Below the pieces are notes generated by a model. That model was not told the DNA's origin and ran no database searches. It saw nothing but the letters and a program-made list of their open reading frames with translations. Of a stretch of 64,000 nucleotides of DNA, positions 50,144 to 61,620 are shown in pieces; within the stretch, counting starts at the first letter, position 1; every line of letters starts with the position of its first letter. The position numbers were made by a program, and so were the translations under genes. This DNA is from Cymodocea nodosa (taxonomy: Eukaryota > Streptophyta > Magnoliopsida > Alismatales > Cymodoceaceae), in NCBI GenBank assembly GCA_036874045.1, contig CM072336.1, positions 27,479,501 through 27,543,500 of the forward strand. The letters are read 5' to 3'.

Positions 50144-51978
50144 CCTACCATTACTAATTAATCATAAAGCTTTTAGGTGCCATCCAGTGCATAAAATAAG
50201 GAAAGCAAAGCAGACTGTTAATAACAAGCCTGTCGGCAATGAAAAAAAAAGAAACCCCTTCATCGAAATGAAATTAATGGAAAGCACAAAACCACAAATA
50301 CAAATGCATTAATTAATTAATTAGTAGAGATAGTTAAGCATCACATGGACAGAGTGGAAGTAGAGCTAATTAAGGCATCAAATATATAACAAAAGAAATT
50401 GCAGGAAATCTCATGTCTAGAGATTAAGCAACAAAACTGCAAGTGCAGATACACAGATAAGCATCCTTATTTAATCGTCATGCATGCTGCAGAAGAAGAA
50501 GATCAAATTAAGCAACTTAAACTTCAGAAAGTATGCCGAACGTTCGATCAGAAAGGAATTACAGTCGGGATTAAAAGGCTTCAGAAGGTGCAATGGGTCG
50601 CCAGATCTGAGATGGACGGCCAGCAACCAGAAACGAATTAAGGTGATGGGTTTAATGTTAGAGAGAAGTTTCTTAAGGATTTTGAAAGAGATCGAACAAA
50701 TTGTAATTGAATCCACACCAGATAATTTTCTCGTTACTTAACATAAATCCACACCAGATCGACCCAAAAGCTGAAAACAATATTACTTTTCAAATGCAGC
50801 GTAACTTCCAAGCTCCTTAGGAAGAAGAAAGAAGCATGTGTCCTAGAGGAATGGAACAAAACCTAGAGAGGCTAGAGTTGAATGGAATAGTTGAAATTTC
50901 TTCCACAGAAGGAAGAAGATTTTTATATATACATCACCTTTCTCCGTTCGTTACATTATAGCCTAGTTAACGTGAAGAAGGGAACGAGAATACCAGCCTA
51001 ACAATTTAGAAAGCCTTGCTTGCTTCATTGATAAGCATGAGCTCAAACACAAAGCGCAGGTCACCATTAGTGGCTCTGTCCGCTCTCAACGCCGAGAAAT
51101 CTCGAGAATCTACTTTCTATCAACTCAAAAGAAAGATTCTTGGAGAAGGGTTTGATAACGACGATTTTTTTACTTTCATACGATAACTAATGCAAGGTTA
51201 GTCTTTTTTTAGAAATTAAATGAGCACATCGTTCATAGTGCGAAATGTCGTTATCAAATGATATGCCGAATTTGATTTAAGATAGATTTAGTATGTCATT
51301 TATCATTGATCTTGTGATTCTTACGACTTACTTTCATTTTCTCATGTTCAAACCATTCGTAGACGTTGTCAATTGCATAACTTATTCTCACTTACAAATA
51401 CATTTAGTTTTCTTATTCTTAATCATATCTCTATTTTTCTAATAAATCATACAGACGTATCTTACCTTGTTGTTTTTAAATATATCGTTACTTTTTTTTT
51501 GTAAATCATATAAATACACCTTATATTTTGCAACTCTCGATTACATCCTTATTTTCCTCATAAATCACACATTTTTTCTCGATCTAAATGATGCACCAAA
51601 ACTAAATTCAGCATGTAATTCTAAGTATCATAACAAAAAATATTGTGATTACTTACAACAAAAATGGGGTATTATTCATGTCAAGTTTGAAAACAATGTC
51701 ATTTTTAAGAAAAATCATAGGCTTTAAAGTTTAATTTTCAGAAACACCAACTTATTTTTATAAGTAAATGAATAAATCCTTTCGTTTAGAGCATGAGGTG
51801 GAGCAACAATTTCTCAAGCATGAGGTACGGGATTCCATTGATATGGGTGGTATTTAATTAGGTAATTGTAACTTCATGAACTTAACTTTACTAGCTATAC
51901 CATATATCTACCACATTGACTTGTACCGATCGATTAAAGTTTAAACATGGAGGTGGAGGGAGAGAAGCATATACATTC

Positions 51979-52002
51979 ATATATATATATATATATATAT
52001 AT
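51979..52002. repeat. (TA)n microsatellite near a promoter
   Basis: About 12 TA units end 62 bases upstream of the ATG at 52065. They may serve as, or overlap, the TATA element of that gene. Confidence 0.85.
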
Positions 52003-52064
52003 GTACAAGGGTGCCAAATTAACCTCAAAGAAACCCAATAATTATTCCTCCTTAATTACCACAC

Positions 52065-52985
52065 ATGTCTTCCTCTTCTCCTTGGGCTCCTGATGTGTGG
52101 CGATGGGTTTCCGACCTCCCTCCCATCTCCAAGTGGAGCTCCACCGCCATGTCCATCTCCCTTTGTTGCAGATCAAGCTCAAGCCAGCCTTCCCTCAACA
52201 TCTCCATCTCCAAGGGTACTAACTCCGGTGTCTTCCTCCTCTCCCTCGTTGCCCAGTTCCACAAACTCCCCATCTCCCTCTGGACCTCTTCCTCCTTCCG
52301 CATGGGATCCGGTACTACCACCACTACCGATTCCCAACAGACCATGTTCCGCCTCTTCCACGACGTCGTCGACGGTGTCTTACATTACGGTCCCGCCGCC
52401 GGCGGCAGCGGCAGCGGCAGCAGCAAGAGTGGTACTTGTTCTTCCCGCAACCTGTCGGTGAGTTACGACGATGGCGACGACTTCGGCGACGTGTTCAACC
52501 TTGCGTTCCTGACTCTTGCCTTCCTGGTTTGCGTGTACGAGGCTCCAGGGGACCTCCTCCGCACTGGCTGCCTCGAAACCCTACGTCTTCGACTCATGGG
52601 TCCAAGAGCGAGGAGGACCTCGAAGGTTCTGGCCCGATGGCTCGGACCGAACCTGGAACAGAAGTGGATGAGATCGATCAATCTTGCCGTCACGAACTGT
52701 ATCATCGGCCCCAAGACTTCGGCGGACTCCTTCATGGTCCCAAATTCCTTGTTTTCCTGCGCTTTCTCGACCGGCAGCCTGTGGAAGGTCCAGTTGTTTT
52801 GTCCGGTGACGGCGATGAGAGTCGAGAACACGAACAGCTCAACCCAGGACGAGCGTTTGCTCTTCTCCCTCCGATATCAACAGCTCCAAGGCGTCTTTCA
52901 ATTGTCCTACATGGTCCTTTTACATGAGAGTGGCATTGATTTGTCGGTCGGAGTAGACAACATAAGGTTCTCCCTCCCTCCCTCC

Positions 52986-53024
<39 letters not shown>

Positions 53025-53879
53025 CAGAACACCACCATCACCTACCCATCTGCCGCCACCAGCTGGGTGGACAACATGAAGCCGGAACGCGTCCCTCTTG
53101 GCAGACTCCTCTTCCATCTGCTGCCGCCACTACATAATTCTGTTGCTGTATTTTGTTTAAATTAGTTTCGTTATCTGCAGATTGCGAGATATATATATAC
53201 ATATATGTATGTATGTGTGCATGACAGGTGTGACGTTAGCCCGTTGCTGTCCGAAGCGCTCATGGCAAAGAGGGGGCTTGGGTCGGATGAGAAGCACTTC
53301 CCTTCCCGGGTGTCTCTTCACCTCACACCGGTCCACCAGAGCGACGTGGCCGCCGTCACCGTAGGCAAGTCCTCGGGCAATCCGGCTCGCGAATTGGCAC
53401 TGGAGAAGACCATGGAAGGCACGCTCCAGCCACAGAACCCTTACCTGGGTCTCACGTTCGCCGCCACCGAGACGACGAAGACGATCGCCAAGCCGTGGAG
53501 GTTCGAGCAGTCGGCCCATGGGAGCACTGCCAACTTGAGCTGGTTCCTCCACGACGTCGGTGCAGGCGGAAGGGAGGTGCACAAGACAAAGCCATCCAAG
53601 CTTCCACTCCTGCACCATGGAGTTGGGTTTCGCGATCGGTACGCGAGCGCGAACCGGCCGTTCACGAGGGAAGGAGGGGTCGTGTTCGCCGGAGACCAGT
53701 ACAGAGAGAGGGTACGTTGGAAGATGAGGAGGAAGGCGATGGGGAGGAAGACCTTAGATTGGGAGATGAGAGGGTGGGTTTGGCTGACGTATCTCCCAAA
53801 CAAGATGTGGAACCACTACACTGAAACAAGGATGGTCGAGTTCAGGGAAGTGGTGCAACTTCCCCTACCTAAGCTTTAG
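52065..53879 (+). CDS. Plant-specific protein of unknown function
   Basis: Two exons, 52065-52966 and 53228-53879, join at an AG|G split codon (GT-AG intron of 261 bases) to give 516 residues. The start APDVWRWVSDLPPISKWS and later phrases belong to a family of uncharacterised plant proteins that I recall from Arabidopsis, some labelled only 'transmembrane protein'. Those phrases include FNLAFLTLAFLVCVYEAP, the motif RTGCLETLR, GSLWKVQLFCPVTAMRVE, KHFPSRVSLHLTP, KPWRFEQSAHGSTANLSWFL and REGGVVFAGDQYRERVRWK. One hydrophobic stretch is at about residue 145. No catalytic motif is visible, so no biochemical role is assigned. A Gly/Ser-rich insert (GGSGSGSSKSG) lies near residue 113. The 5' part is strongly GC-rich. 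It is convergent with DREB2, with 625 bases between the stops. Confidence 0.82.
52990..53020 (+). repeat. (CT)n microsatellite in intron
   Basis: About 15 CT units lie shortly after the donor site of the intron of the 52065 gene. If the intron were retained, the frame would continue through the repeat to a stop at about 53163. Confidence 0.92.
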
Positions 53880-54504
53880 GATTTACCTTGTTTAATTGCT
53901 CAACTAATTGTGACCGTCATTTTAAACTTCCTTTTTCTTCAAGGTCGTATATGGTGAAAAATGATTAATTATGCTATTTACCACATTCTTTATATTACAA
54001 ATCACTTCTCTTTTACGTACAAAGTGAAATGGACCAGGAAACCTGCTGCCTGCTGAGACTGAAACTTTTTATGCCAGTTGTATGATCTTTAGCATCGCTG
54101 CAAGTTTTTATGTACAAGCTTCTGTGTAACAACGTACCATCCACCATAAACTTACAGCATCCCTGCAACTTTTTATGTACAAGCTTCAGTGCAACTACGT
54201 CCTATCCACCATGAACTTTACATCCCTGCAACTTTTTATGTACAGGCTTCTGTGTAACCACCATCCACCATACATACAACAAGGGATCTCCCTGAACTTG
54301 AGAACGGTACCAAGAAAAAATGACCACAGCCTACGTAGATACAGACCTGCTCACTGCCTCTACACCTCATTTCTCTAGGGTTCCAGTGCTCCTCATCAAC
54401 AGCAATACTTCCATCGATGGATGAAGTATTTTCCCAAAACAAAACATGGTCCACACACCTAGATACATGCACACAAAAAAACATGACAAATTCCCCACCG
54501 CAGT
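53880..54504. other. Spacer between convergent genes
   Basis: This 625-base gap holds the 3' ends of the plus-strand unknown-function gene and the minus-strand DREB2 gene. Its main feature is the three-copy minisatellite listed at 54093-54277. Because the gap is short, the two 3' untranslated regions may overlap. Confidence 0.6.
54093..54277. repeat. Three-copy minisatellite, unit about 63-65 bp
   Basis: Units start at 54093, 54158 and 54221 with catcsctgcaasttttta, continue with tgtacaagcttc, and end with ccatccaccat or a close variant. Copies differ at several positions, so the expansion is not recent. It lies within the likely 3' untranslated region or just beyond the 3' end of DREB2. Confidence 0.92.
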
Positions 54505-57500
54505 CTAGAGAAAGTTGAAATCAGAAAACGCTGTGATATCACCATGTTCCTCGCCCTTCCCTTTATCAATGTCAAGCTTTACGATACCCAATCCATCATG
54601 GTCCACACAGCGGATGATATCATCATACTCATTGCCTCCATTTGTCTGGAATTCTTCTCTTCCCAATAACCTCACTTCAGGATTTTGTAGTTCCCACGGT
54701 AGACCAGTATCCTGCACCCAATCTGCGATTGGATCTATCAATAGCCCTGCTTGTCCACCAATTTGATAGCCATTATCAATTAGCGCATCATCACTTATTG
54801 ACTTCAAAATTTCGTCTATGTCGAACATCTCAGGGAGATCATCAAATTCCAGTTGAGGTTCCAAAATGTCCGTGTTCACTTCTGCTTTCACATCTGCATG
54901 AGGTTCTCGTCTGCTATTGCTGTTTGCTTCATCAATGGCTTCAACTTTTGGCACCTTCAATTCAGTTCGTTTAACAGCAGGGGAATGGACTGGCTCATGA
55001 ACTGCAACTGATGCACATGGTGAGGTGCTCCATGATGTCCCAACGGAATCAGAAGAACCCAATGTCCTGCCATTGCTGTTTGCTTTATCAATGGCTTCAA
55101 CTCTTGGCACCTTCAATTCAGTTCCTTTAGCAGCAGGTGAATGAACTGGCTCATGAGCCACATCTGGTGTGCATGATGAGGGGCTCCATGGTGCCCCTGT
55201 TGAATTGGAAGAACCCAAAGTCCATGTTGAAGAGCCATGTGAAGTACTGCTGCTGCACTTAGGAAGATTAAGACGTGCTGATGAGCCATACATTGTTCTA
55301 GCAGCCTCATCATAAGCCATTGCAGCTTCCAAAGATGTAGGAAAGGTGCCTAGCCAGAGGCGATTCCCACGATTAGGTTCTCGAATTTCAGCAACCCATT
55401 TTCCCCAAGTTCGTTGTCTCACACCTCGGTAGTTACAATTGGAGTTCTCTGGTCCTCCCTTACCTTTCATGCACCCTTTTTTTGAGCCTTTAGCAGGCAC
55501 CTTTTGTACCAGTTTCACACCATCTTTAACTTTTGTTTGGCTATTATGTTCCTTCCATCTAGCAAGAGTTACTGCTATCGAATCATGTCCATTTTGCCTT
55601 CTCTTTCTTTTCTTCCTGTGAAATGAAAAAGGCATGATTCCCAATTAATATCAATGAACACTCGGTACTCATCAGAACAGGGCATAAACATTAAAAAAAT
55701 TGAACGGAACAAATGTTTTCTATAGGTCGACTACACAGACTAGTAATGGGAAGGAGTGGACTCAAAGACAAATACATGATCCCATCAGACTATTCCAAAG
55801 AACTTCATTTCTTTTTCCCTATAAACTTGTTCAAAGCCAAGACTGCCTAGAAACAGTACACAAATTGCTAAAGCAACTACACACTCCTGGGGGACTGGTG
55901 GCAAACCTCAAATTGCTAAATTGCCCATGGTCTCTATTTAAATACAACAACCTGCATTATAATATGTCAGATCAGTTACACAAATCTATATATGGTCAAA
56001 TCTCTAGTTAAATTACATAACTTTAATTTTTTCCTAATAATTCCTAACCAAGCAGTTTTAGGTTTTCCTCTATTTATTTTAGTTTCTTTTACCCTAATTA
56101 ATTCTCCTCTCCTAATTGTTGCATTTTTTGGTCTCCTAAGGATGTGACCAAACCATCTAAATTGATTTTCTCTTACCTTCAATTAGTACAACCCCTAATC
56201 CATTCATAATAAAATCATTTTTTAACTTATTTCTTATAGTATCATCACTCATCCATCTAAGCATTTGCATTTTTACAACACTATCATTTTGTACATAATC
56301 ATAATTATAACCTAACATTTTGAATCATAAAGAATAGCCAGGCAAATAACAATTTGCCTACTTTTAAAGTACAGAATTTTCTTTTCACTTTTAAAGATAT
56401 CCTCTTATCACATAATACTCTAGATCATTTCTCCACTTCATCCACCCTACTTTAATCATATGAATAAAATCTTCGACAATTTCTCAATTACCACTTATTA
56501 TAAATTCTAAGTATCTAAAAGTCATACTTTTATAAAACTCATGGCCTCTATTTAAAAATAAGACTAAATTCATAAATTTATTTGCAATTGGATTTTGGAA
56601 TTATGCAGAAACATTTAGAATTAAACAGAAATGGAAACCTAAGGCCCCAACTTTTGGTCAAAGTACAAGATTTTCAGAAGCATGGAAACTAGATTACATT
56701 GGCCTTGTCACTATTTATTTCTTCTTTATTTTAGAAAATGGTGAATCCTAAATTGGATTGTGTTTGGACTTTGGATGTGTGAGAAGATTTTCTTGATTGT
56801 GAACTTGGATGGTAAATTAAAACCAGTTCCTAATTCCTGTTCCTCTTAACCTTTCAGAAATGTATGCATCAAAGCAGTTATATGTATGTTAAGTAACTTG
56901 TGAGTTTCTGATTCAGAATACATTAGACTATTGTTTCCTTGAAAGATCAGTTTGTCCTCACATGAATCAAAATATTATTAGATTCAAGCCTATATATATC
57001 ATAATGATGATCCAACCCTAGACCTTAAACCCTAAAATCATTTTCTAACTTATTTCTTATAGTATCATTGCTCATCGATCTAAGCATTTGCATCTTTACA
57101 ACACTATCATTTTGTACATAATCATGATTACAACCTAACATTTTGAACCATAAAATATAGCTAGGCAAATAACAATTTTATAGAACTTTCCTTTATATTT
57201 TAAAGGTATCCTCTTATCACATAATACTCTAGAATCATTTCTCCACTTCATCCACCCTACTTTAATCATATGAATAAAATCTTCTATAATTTCTCGATTA
57301 CTACTTATTATAAATTCTAGGTATTTAAAAGTCACACTTTTATAAAACTCATGGCCTCTATTTAAATATAAAACTAAATTCATAAATTTATTTGCAATTG
57401 GATTTTGGAATTATGCAGAAACATTTAGAATTAAACAGAAATGGAAACCTAAGGCCCCAACTTTTGGTCAAAGTACAACATTTTCAGGAGCATGGAAACT

Positions 57501-59557
57501 AGATTATGTTGGCCTTGTCACTATGTATTTCTTCTTTATTTTAGAAAATGGTGAATCCTAAATCCTAAGTTGGATTGTGTTTGGACTTTGGATGTGTGAA
57601 GAGATTTTCTTGATTGTGAACTTGGATGGTAAACTAAAACCAGTTCTTAATTCCTGTTCCTCTTAACCTTTCAGAAATGTATGCACCAAAGCAGTTATAT
57701 GTGTGTTAAGTAACTTGTAAGTTTCTGATTCAGAATACATCAGACTATTGTTTCCTTGCAAGATCAGTTCGTCCTCACAGGAATCAAAATACTATTAGAT
57801 TCAAGTCTATATATACTATAATGATGATGCAACCAATCACACCAGAAGATTTTTTCAGCGAGCATCCATTCTGAACTACTTTTGGAGTAACTTCTGAGAT
57901 TGACTATTCCCACTCCTAGAGATTGTCCACTAAAACCATTCCAAACCAGCTATCAGCAATAATTAATTGTTGTTAGAAAAGAAAAAAATGTGAATGACTA
58001 CAGCTTCTACCAAAGAATAGGGCTGAATCACTTCTAGTGGAAACAATTTTTTCCGAATATTTCACTCAAATTCATCCACCATTTACAATGCAAACCAATG
58101 TCTAATTACAAGAAACGTCATCCATATACCTTGCATTTTCCATGCATTATCAAATAGCATGTAAATACACTAATAAAAACTATACATGTCTTTTTAAAAT
58201 ATAAACATTATCGTTTTCTACTTTGAAGAATTTATTTCTATTAAATGTTGCATTAGTAAATTTTTAGCAATACTACAGTCTACAAACGTATTTCCTTTTC
58301 CTATCAATCTTCTGTACTTCAATATTTTTTAACTTTTTTATCATTTGATTTTTTGGTGATGAAGTTGATGAAAAGAATTAAAACTTTTTTTTTAAAAGAT
58401 TAATAAATAAAACTAGTTTTAAGAAAAATTAAAAGCCAATTGTTATAAAACTAGGATAGGGACTTTTGTAAATGTCTAACAAGTAAATATACTTTGGAAA
58501 CTAGATTTTAGGAAAAAGTATAAACTTTTAAATTGTTTCTTAAAAGCTAGATTCTATAAAGGTAATCCAAAAACCAGCTCCTAGCAATGAAAGAGTGAGA
58601 ATAGAAACTTTGTTTAGTATAAGTCATTGTAAATGGAGCCTTGATGCCCATGAGCGTCAGAACATTGAATAATTCCATGCTCCATGTAAGCTGTATAATC
58701 TCTTGTTTGCATCCAGAAAACCTCGCAACACACAGTTCTGGTTTGTGAACTTGTAACCAAAATAACATACCACTTTGATGAGAAATTGTTTCGTGTTTGT
58801 AGCATCCATAATCAAAAGAAAATTACGAAAACAGACAACATGGTTCTGTTACGAGATAAAATTTTGTAGCATTTGAAAGAATGTGTTGGTTGGTTGCAAA
58901 ACACAGTTTTGAGTATCTTTGAGTTCATACCTAGCATACGTACTGACGAAACCAAATCACCCGTAAGCCAGCCCTCCTGCATATCTATAGCCATGCGGAG
59001 AGCAAAACAGAAATCAAAGGCAAACTTATAATCAGAAAAGCAACATGTCATAATAACTGATTTTCAAAAAAAAATATATATATACAACCTTATGAGGGAA
59101 AAAAAATCAAACGAAAAGCTGAAACAATAATCACATACACCAACACACACTTCCAAACACTGTGAATTCAAAATTTTTCCGTTATTACCCTACCAATTTC
59201 CAGCTAGAGTACTCGCTTTTTCTGAGCACCTCAGCCATAAACACTAACAACAAACCCATCGACTTGCGAATGGGGAAACCCTTGCAATGGGGGCAATTGG
59301 GTACAATTTTATTTTCAATTTCCAACAGCCTAGTGACCATACATCTACTTTCAAGATTCCACTCCTCCAACCTAGGGCTGAAATTTCTCGGAACACATGA
59401 AAGAATGGCAAAAATTTGGAATTCTAATATTCTATCTACACAGAATTTCGTCCATCAGATATAAACAAGAACACACAGTAGGCGAATGATCAGAAAGATG
59501 AACAAACCTTTCAGGCTCAACCATGGTGCTCAGATTTGGCCTCCCCATCAACGCCAT
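54505..59557 (-). CDS. DREB2: DREB2-type AP2/ERF transcription factor
   Basis: Two exons on the minus strand, 59557-59508 and 55615-54505, join at AG|G across a 3.9-kb GT-AG intron. The product is 386 residues starting [17 protein letters not shown]. Order: a basic nuclear-localisation stretch RKKRKRR at 17-23; the DREB2 signature [16 protein letters not shown] at about 59-74; the AP2 DNA-binding domain at about 78-135, with [19 protein letters not shown] and WLGTF; and a C-terminal acidic region with [14 protein letters not shown]. Family knowledge: DREB2 factors bind the DRE/CRT core (CCGAC) and activate drought, salt and heat genes, and the early intron before RKKR is conserved in monocot DREB2 genes. 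Residues 149-200 and 201-252 are a tandem duplication. An in-frame ATG at 55644, inside the intron, extends exon 2 upstream but reads through the acceptor, so I prefer the two-exon model. Confidence 0.9.
54910..55221 (-). repeat. In-frame duplication in DREB2, 2 x 156 bp
   Basis: Protein residues 149-200 and 201-252 are two copies of a 52-residue unit. Both start TLGSS, contain HEPVHSPA followed by TELKVP and VEAID, and end ANSN plus GR or SR. They differ at about 13 positions. No part of the AP2 domain is included. The divergence points to an older, tolerated duplication. Confidence 0.93.
55960..57420 (-). mobile_element. RTE-type LINE remnant with internal duplication, in the DREB2 intron
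   Basis: On the minus strand the segment at 57383-57135 reads [20 protein letters not shown], then [20 protein letters not shown] and [19 protein letters not shown]. The segment at 56182-55976 reads [20 protein letters not shown] and [20 protein letters not shown]. Both are C-terminal parts of plant RTE reverse transcriptases. The two parts are separated because an 823-bp tandem duplication has copied the middle of the element together with flanking DNA. Confidence 0.8.
56211..57836. repeat. Large tandem duplication, period 823 bp
   Basis: The sequence from about 56211 to 57016 is repeated from about 57034 to 57836. The copies share aaaatcattt, catccatctaagcatttgc (one change in copy 2), agacaaaaccagtt-type words and atgatgatccaac near the end. 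They differ by scattered substitutions and short indels. Each copy holds part of the RTE remnant plus about 450 bases of other DNA. Confidence 0.9.
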
Positions 59558-59689
59558 CGCTACTCCAGAAGCTTCTACCGCTCCCTTTCCCCTTCTCTTT
59601 CGTTCCCCCGGATTTCTTTCCGTGCTCGTCGGTTTTCTTTCTTGGGTTGGACAACAAAATCGAGGCCGTCACAACGAGACGGATGGCAA

Positions 59690-59700
59690 TAATTTATAGG
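59690..59700 (-). promoter_or_regulatory. DREB2 TATA box
   Basis: The minus strand reads CCTATAAATTA about 135 bases upstream of the DREB2 ATG. This puts transcription start near 59665 and gives a leader of about 100-110 bases. Function is inferred from position. Confidence 0.55.
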
Positions 59701-59770
59701 GCACGATCTGGATATCTCCGGACACGCATTTTGATGGCATGAAGTCGTGGCATATGCTCAGCCATTGGAT

Positions 59771-59781
59771 AGACACGTGGC
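59771..59781 (-). promoter_or_regulatory. ABRE/G-box in DREB2 promoter
   Basis: The minus strand reads TGCCACGTGTC, a textbook ABA-responsive element with a CACGTG core, about 75 bases upstream of the putative TATA box. In Arabidopsis the DREB2A promoter is known to be driven through an ABRE by AREB/ABF factors, so ABA induction is likely. Confidence 0.55.
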
Positions 59782-60397
59782 AATAGATAAGGAGTGAGGT
59801 TTCTTAGCCAAGAAGCTAGGTCCTTGAGAATAAGTGGAACCGTTTGACCCGAATTTGACTGACTTCTCGTGATCATTATCAAATAATAATAAGCGTTTGT
59901 GGGAATCGATGGGTTTTCTTTGTAACGTTTGTTTATTTTTTGATTTTACGTTACCATATATATATTATTCTCGCAATATTAGTGCTGAATCAATTAAACA
60001 TCTTTTCTACAAGATACGAGGATTTTCTTGACGAACGTCTTCTAAATCACGTGCTAACTCCTTTTTAGCAAGTAACGTTATTAAAAACCTCGCTCCTAAT
60101 GACGATACACATTCGCACTGGGCTAATGTCGAATTCTAATGAATAAATACGAAGGGAAGGTCATACTTGCAACTCTTATTAGAGTTAAATTCAAGCGTAT
60201 GCAAAAGGATAAATGAAGGTAATCAACTATGACCTTTCAATTATAGGAATACGGCGACACTCTAATTCTTATCAAAATTTGAATCGCAGTGAATACGAAG
60301 AAACAAATCAAGGTACAATATTTCAAAAATAGCAGCAACATTTTAATTCTTGTCAAAATTGGAATCGTGGTTAAATCAAGGTAATTAACTACTGCAG

Positions 60398-60432
60398 TTC
60401 ATTTATACGATACGAAATATCGTATAAATGAA
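60398..60432. other. Perfect 14-bp inverted repeat with 7-base loop
   Basis: The left arm TTCATTTATACGAT and right arm ATCGTATAAATGAA are exact reverse complements separated by acgaaat. It lies in the DREB2-PYL upstream region, just after the degenerate repeat at 60230-60390. It could be a protein-binding palindrome, a cruciform, or the relic of a small element. Confidence 0.9.
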
Positions 60433-61329
60433 AACACATATCATATCATTCTACTTACAACGAAAGCACAACTTTTGCATACTTAGCCAGTGTGATGACA
60501 TTTATTAATACTGTTGTCGCTCGCTGTAAATTGCATTCAAAATCATAAAGATAAAAGAATAAATAAAAATTATGTAATATATACTTACGTAAATAAAAAA
60601 AATATTGTATTTCAATCTTTGAAATAACTTCATCTTGAAACGGTGAAAATAAAATTTTATGATAAAAAGGCACATCTATATCTATTATTAAACACCTACT
60701 TTTGTAATAACTTTAAAATTAAATGTATTTGGACAAAAGTAATATTAATGAATATCTAAAAAGTTCTCATATAGTGTCTAAATGTTGAATCTACTCAAAT
60801 ATTTATAGATCATAAGTATGTATATCATTTACTCAACCTACGTGTAAATATTATGGTTCTTGTCTTAGTAATTACTCTAAAATAAATTGATAAATAAGAC
60901 TACTTAGTATACTTTTAACTAGTTTAAAATCTTTACAAGATAAATTACATGATATTTGGAAAAGTATATCATATTATAATCTATTAAGATCTCTTATAAG
61001 TTTTTAACTCTTTAAATATTCTTGATATATATTAGACTATTTAAATATGTATTAAGACTTACATATCGTAAGTTCTACAGATATCAGACTATTTGAATAT
61101 AAAACTCAACTATTATTACCTCTAAATATACTTTTCACCAAACTATTTAAACACGCAGGAAAGATCACAAAATAAAAAAAATTTATGACAAGATGGTTTA
61201 AATAAACAAACAAAATCTCAAAGAGTACCGAGTACGAATCATAGTCGCCATCACGAAAAACAAAAAAAATCGGAGAAAGGGAAGGGCAGCAGAGTAATTT
61301 CACAAAATACTGCGAGGTAGTTTGTGAAG

Positions 61330-61620
61330 TGAGAGCCATGCCTCCGCCTTCCCAAACTCCATTTATTTTCGAAGGACAAGGCCGCGGCCGGAGGAGCAGC
61401 CACGTCGGCCAGTTGGAGGCAGGGCCTGGCCGGGACGTCACCTTCCACATCCATTGGAGTACCAGCGGTCGTCCGACGGGTGACACATGGTCATGGGCAT
61501 GGGCACCCGTTTCACCGCCCCTGCCCTGGTGGCCGCCATCGCCATATTTTCTTTTAATCTTCTGTCATCTTCTCCCTTGGGAAGTATCACAGGGCGTATT
61601 CCATCAGACACCCATTGGGT
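61330..61620. other. GC-rich island with overlapping short frames
   Basis: This 290-base stretch is GC-rich compared with the DNA around it. Open frames run on both strands (plus from 61329, minus from 61626 and from 61486), none with a recognisable domain. It may be a decayed exon, a small unannotated gene, or a regulatory CpG-rich block. Confidence 0.3.

Larger units (their letters stand above)
46653..52064. other. Large AT-rich intergenic region
   Basis: About 5.4 kb without a supportable gene. It holds the PRA1 promoter at the left, the degenerate minisatellite field and G run at 47640-49100, two compound microsatellites and, at the right, the promoter of the 52065 gene. A slightly more complex stretch at 50400-50950 has overlapping short frames on both strands and a TATATATAAAAA word on the minus strand at about 50925. 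It could be a non-coding transcript, but nothing proves it. Confidence 0.5.

Noticed and set aside
52436..52927. 163-codon plus-strand frame overlapping exon 1 of the 52065 gene
   Set aside because: It is an alternative frame of the same GC-rich exon with no conserved content.
53157..53803. Antisense open frames over exon 2 of the unknown-function gene
   Set aside because: They are shadows of the GC-rich sense frame, which carries the conserved blocks.
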